A stretch of DNA of 8,845 bases. Origin: JAWVZU01 sp033722075 (GTDB taxonomy: Bacteria > Pseudomonadota > Gammaproteobacteria > Xanthomonadales > SZUA-38). The notes beneath the pieces are model-generated. The model was not told the DNA's origin, searched no databases, and saw only the letters and a program-made list of their open reading frames with translations. Positions 6,372 through 8,845 of this stretch are shown piece after piece. The stretch spans positions 1 through 8,845 of the forward strand of contig JAWVZU010000167.1 of the NCBI GenBank assembly GCA_033722075.1. The letters are read 5' to 3'. The position numbers were made by a program, and so were the translations under genes. The stretch's first letter is position 1. The number at the start of each line of letters is the position of its first letter.

Positions 6372-7480
6372 CAGAAGCGGATGACCGAGCGGATGGCCTT
6401 GCCCTCATGCATCAGGTCGAAGGCCGTGTTGATCTCGTCCAGCGGCAGGGTCTCGGTGATCATCTCGTCGACCCGGATCACCCCATCCAGGTACTGGTCC
6501 ACCATGGCCGGGAGCTCGCTGCGTCCCTTCACGCCGCCGAAAGCCGTGCCCCGCCAGACGCGGCCGGTGACCAGCTGAAACGGGCGGGTGGAGATTTCCT
6601 CACCGGCGCCGGCCACGCCGATGATGGTCGATTCACCCCAGCCCTTGTGGCAGCACTCGAGTGCCGCGCGCATCGTGTTGACATTGCCGATGCATTCGAA
6701 GGAATAGTCGACGCCGCCGTTGGTCAGATCCACGATGACGTCCTGGATCGGGGCATCATGGTCTTTCGGGTTGACGAATTCGGTTGCGCCCAGCGCTCGG
6801 GCCATTTCGAATTTCGCCGGATTGACATCGACCCCGATGATCCGCTCCGCCTTCGCCATCATGGCGCCCTGTATCACCGACAGGCCGATCCCGCCCAGGC
6901 CGAAGACCGCGATCGTGGACCCGGGCCGGACCTTGGCCGTGTTCAGAACGGCGCCGATGCCGGTGGTGATTCCGCAGCCGAGCAGGCAGACCTTGTCCAG
7001 CGGCGCCGAAGGGTTGATCTTGGCAACTGCGATCTCGGGCAATACGGTGTACTCCGAGAAGGTGGAAGTGCCCATGTAGTGGAAGATCGGCTTCCCTCCC
7101 TTGGAGAAGCGGGAAGTCTCGTCGGGCATCAGCCCACGTCCCTGGGTGGCCCGAATTGCCTGGCACAGGTTGGTAAGCCCCGATGTGCAGAAGGAGCATT
7201 CCCCGCACTCCGGCGTGTAGAGTGGAATCACGTGATCCCCGGGCTGAACGGAACTCACCCCGGCCCCCACTTCTTCGACGATCCCGCCACCCTCGTGGCC
7301 GAGAATGGATGGGAAGATCCCCTCCGGATCAGCGCCCGAGAGGGTGAACGCATCCGTGTGGCAAACGCCGGTCGCCACGATTCGGACCAGGACCTCACCG
7401 GCCTTCGGGCCCTCGATGTCGACCTCTTCGATCTGCAGGGGTTTGCCGGCTTCCCACGCCACGGCGGCACGTGTCTTCAT
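6371..7480 (-). CDS. frmA: S-(hydroxymethyl)glutathione dehydrogenase / class III alcohol dehydrogenase
   Basis: A 369-aa zinc-dependent NAD+ dehydrogenase (also adhC) that oxidises S-hydroxymethylglutathione, formed from formaldehyde and glutathione, to S-formylglutathione. It can also reduce S-nitrosoglutathione. The catalytic zinc site is Cys40, His62-Glu63 and Cys169; the structural zinc is bound by Cys92, Cys95, Cys98 and Cys106. The Rossmann motif GLGGIG (194-199) is followed by Asp218 in GVDVN, fitting NAD rather than NADP. Class III hallmarks include GICHTD-like GVCHTD (38-43) and a full-length C-terminus ending in AIRSVIRF. A good Shine-Dalgarno (GGGAGA at 7487-7492, minus strand) lies 6 nt before the ATG. 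No frmR-type repressor gene is adjacent. Confidence 0.98.
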   Translation of the reverse strand: MKTRAAVAWEAGKPLQIEEVDIEGPKAGEVLVRIVATGVCHTDAFTLSGADPEGIFPSILGHEGGGIVEEVGAGVSSVQPGDHVIPLYTPECGECSFCTSGLTNLCQAIRATQGRGLMPDETSRFSKGGKPIFHYMGTSTFSEYTVLPEIAVAKINPSAPLDKVCLLGCGITTGIGAVLNTAKVRPGSTIAVFGLGGIGLSVIQGAMMAKAERIIGVDVNPAKFEMARALGATEFVNPKDHDAPIQDVIVDLTNGGVDYSFECIGNVNTMRAALECCHKGWGESTIIGVAGAGEEISTRPFQLVTGRVWRGTAFGGVKGRSELPAMVDQYLDGVIRVDEMITETLPLDEINTAFDLMHEGKAIRSVIRF

Positions 7481-7513
7481 GAAAAATCTCCCTCGCTTTC
7501 AGGGTTCGAGAAT

Positions 7514-7541
7514 AGCATAGCGGGGACCGGACCGAGGTCGA
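7514..7541 (-). promoter_or_regulatory. Possible weak promoter upstream of frmA
   Basis: On the minus strand, TCGACC (7536-7541) and TATGCT (7514-7519) are spaced by 16 bp. Each matches 4 of 6 bases of the sigma-70 consensus. It would start transcription inside the short 62-nt gap after the cyclotransferase-like gene. The match is weak, and read-through from the upstream same-strand genes is equally possible. Confidence 0.25.
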
Positions 7542-7542
7542 C

Positions 7543-8043
7543 TCAGGGGCCCAGCTCTGCGGCCAACCGGCCGTTGGAAATGCGCCTTTTCGAATCGGGA
7601 TCGGGAATCGTCTCGATCGCTGCCAGGGCCTCGAGGTAGGACTCCGGAAAACCGTGGAAGCGGGCGCCGGCAATGACCAGGTCCCGATACCAGGCGAAGG
7701 GCCGCATCGCTTCGTTGGTTTTCGATGGCAGGGCGACATAGGTGAAGGCCCGCTCTGGCTTGCCGGCCAGGTCGATCTTCACCTCGATCCGGCGATAGCC
7801 CCCTTCGATGATGTCCAGGCGTCGGCGACAGAGGGCCGAGACCTGGTAAAGGGCCCCGTAGACCTGCTCGTCATCCACCGCATGAATGGTGCACTTTCCG
7901 GACCGGTCGCTGCCGACCTTGCCGTAGCTGATGCGGTGCCGCTCCAATGCGGTGACGCCGATCAGGCGGGCTTTCGGCAACCGTCTGGTCAGTCGCAGCG
8001 GGTGGAGATTGGAGCCGTAGGCCAGGTAGAGATGACCACTCAT
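7543..8043 (-). CDS. Gamma-glutamylcyclotransferase-like protein (GGCT/AIG2 fold)
   Basis: A 166-aa protein of the gamma-glutamylcyclotransferase-like superfamily, which typically releases 5-oxoproline from gamma-glutamyl amides. The substrate-binding loop YGSNL is at 9-13. A candidate catalytic acid is Glu80 in LDIIEGGYRRIEVKI (76-90), aligning with the conserved LDxxEG of human GGCT. VYGALYQV (61-68) is the usual central strand pair, and FTYVALPS (100-107) follows. Substrate cannot be told from sequence; GGCT, AIG2-like and tuberactinomycin-type enzymes share this fold. ATG at 8043 was preferred to a TTG 24 nt upstream because it places the LYLAYGSNL strand at the N-terminus. It precedes frmA by 62 nt on the same strand, which may link it to glutathione chemistry. 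Confidence 0.87.
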   Translation of the reverse strand: MSGHLYLAYGSNLHPLRLTRRLPKARLIGVTALERHRISYGKVGSDRSGKCTIHAVDDEQVYGALYQVSALCRRRLDIIEGGYRRIEVKIDLAGKPERAFTYVALPSKTNEAMRPFAWYRDLVIAGARFHGFPESYLEALAAIETIPDPDSKRRISNGRLAAELGP

Positions 8044-8085
8044 GGTCCCGATTCTGGCGCGAGCCAATTCAAAATCAAGTTGAAA

Positions 8086-8481
8086 TCAGTCATCACGAGC
8101 GCCGAGCACGATCAGGGCCATCTCTGCCTGCTCGGTCGGAACGAAAAGGTGGTCGTGGAAATAGCCGGACAGCGGGTTGGTACTGATGCCGGCTGCGGCG
8201 AGACGGCCCGCGAGGTTTGCGATGAACCCGACGGCTTCGAGGCTCGAATGAACATTGAGCGTGATCCGTCGGAAGCGCGGCTGATCCGGCAGCCCGGCGG
8301 AGCGAGCCATCATGGCCGGGAGAACCACCGTTCGCCCCTCGGCCTCCTGGATCATGGCCACGGGTTGGAGTTCGATCCAGCTGTCGTCGTCCGCCGACAA
8401 GGTGCAGAAGACATACTCGATAGGATCCAGGTCCGGCCGCGGGTCGGCCAGGAGGCGCTCGAGGTCGGTCTCGCCGGTCAT
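8086..8481 (-). CDS. ACT-domain protein (DUF2241/ACT_3-ACT_7 type)
   Basis: A 131-aa small cytoplasmic protein built of two ACT-like halves, recognised by the C-terminal FRRITLNVHSSLEAVGFIANLAGRLAAAG segment (70-98) and the signature SGYFHDHLFVP (105-115). The N-terminal half has YVFCTLSADD (23-32) and TVVLPAMMARSAGL (51-64). ACT domains usually bind amino acids or other small ligands and regulate enzymes, but members of this stand-alone family have no settled function. It starts 12 nt after the stop of the upstream OmpA-like gene and ends 42 nt before the cyclotransferase-like gene. The 42-nt gap is notably AT-rich and contains a small inverted repeat TTCAA/TTGAA (8068-8084), not assigned a role. 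Confidence 0.87.
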   Translation of the reverse strand: MTGETDLERLLADPRPDLDPIEYVFCTLSADDDSWIELQPVAMIQEAEGRTVVLPAMMARSAGLPDQPRFRRITLNVHSSLEAVGFIANLAGRLAAAGISTNPLSGYFHDHLFVPTEQAEMALIVLGARDD

Positions 8482-8493
8482 CGTCCGGGCAGA

Positions 8494-8845
8494 CTACCGG
8501 GCGGTCAGCTTCAGCTCGATACGCCGGTTTCGGGCGTAGGCCAGCTCATTCTCGCGGTCGTCCAGCGGCTGGTATTCCCCGAAACCGGTCGCGGCCAGCC
8601 GATCTGCCGGAATGCCCAGGTCGATGAGGTACTTGACGATCGCCAGGGCCCGCGCGGTCGAGAGCTCCCAGTTGGACGGGAACTGCGGCGTATTGATCGG
8701 TCGCTTGTCGGTGTGGCCGTCGACGCGCAGCACCCAGTCGATGTCGTCCGGAATTTCCAGGGAAATCTCCCGCAGCGTATTGGCCAGTCGCCGGACCTGA
8801 GCGCGACCTTCATCCTCGAGCGATGCCGAGCCGGTGGCGAACAGG
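8494..8845 (-). CDS. OmpA/MotB-type peptidoglycan-binding protein, C-terminal part
   Basis: The 3' end of a gene cut by the window edge; 116 residues are visible. They form an OmpA-like peptidoglycan-binding domain. LFATGSASLEDEG at the visible start is the usual first strand and turn. VDGHTDKRPINTP carries the Asp, and NWELSTARALAIVKYL carries the Arg, that in OmpA-family domains contact diaminopimelate. ADRLAATGFGEYQPL and NRRIELKLTAR finish the domain. This ending is typical of MotB-like peptidoglycan-binding proteins of about 300-350 aa that have an N-terminal membrane segment and coiled coil. Those parts are outside the window, so whether it is a flagellar stator or a stand-alone envelope protein cannot be decided. 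Confidence 0.9.
   Translation of the reverse strand, partial: LFATGSASLEDEGRAQVRRLANTLREISLEIPDDIDWVLRVDGHTDKRPINTPQFPSNWELSTARALAIVKYLIDLGIPADRLAATGFGEYQPLDDRENELAYARNRRIELKLTAR

Noticed and set aside
7225..7240. TCACGTGA core considered as a parS site
   Set aside because: Only about 10 of 16 bases match, and the core encodes the conserved His-Val-Ile of FrmA (GDHVIPLY).
6344..7639. 431-codon plus-strand open frame opposite frmA
   Set aside because: Antisense shadow typical of GC-rich coding DNA. The minus strand encodes a full-length FrmA with all zinc ligands.

Overview
The window is GC-rich DNA, densely packed with genes, that looks chromosomal. The gene families point to a Proteobacterium, most likely a Gammaproteobacterium (possibly Chromatiales, Xanthomonadales or Wenzhouxiangella-like). 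The signs are an rsmG-parA-parB cluster, a DUF945/YdgA-type membrane-anchored protein, and a glutathione-dependent formaldehyde pathway. This taxonomic guess is inference from gene content only.

Layout. (1) 84-1025 (+): a short-chain dehydrogenase/reductase-like protein whose YxxxK active-site motif reads YxxxN. (2) 1026-1431: a 406-base gene-free stretch between two convergent genes, full of secondary structure. It holds a 10-bp hairpin, a roughly 100-nt imperfect stem-loop followed by a T run, two tandem hairpin repeats and a perfect 18-bp palindrome followed by T6. (3) 1432-3712 (-): rsmG, parA and parB, transcribed in that order with overlapping ends. They encode the 16S rRNA m7G methyltransferase and the chromosome-segregation ATPase and CTPase/DNA-binding pair. 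The usual upstream partner mnmG is absent. (4) 3818-5023 (+): a DUF945 protein, divergent from rsmG, whose 3' end overlaps the next convergent gene by 40 nt. (5) 4984-8845 (-): a run of six same-strand genes. In transcription order they are an OmpA/MotB-type peptidoglycan-binding protein (partial, cut by the window end), an ACT-domain protein, a gamma-glutamylcyclotransferase-like protein, frmA, fghA and a gamma-class carbonic anhydrase-like protein.

How they work together. FrmA oxidises the glutathione adduct of formaldehyde to S-formylglutathione, and FghA hydrolyses that to formate and glutathione; their genes overlap by one base. The carbonic anhydrase-like gene follows 23 nt later and is probably co-transcribed. 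The gamma-glutamylcyclotransferase-like gene just upstream may touch glutathione or another gamma-glutamyl compound, but this is inference. ParA and ParB form the chromosomal partition system. No perfect parS site was seen, only two degenerate candidates.

I see no clear new multi-gene defence or mobile system here. The most unusual parts are the repeat island at 1026-1431 and the lysine-less SDR. No tRNA, rRNA, CRISPR array or insertion sequence was recognised.
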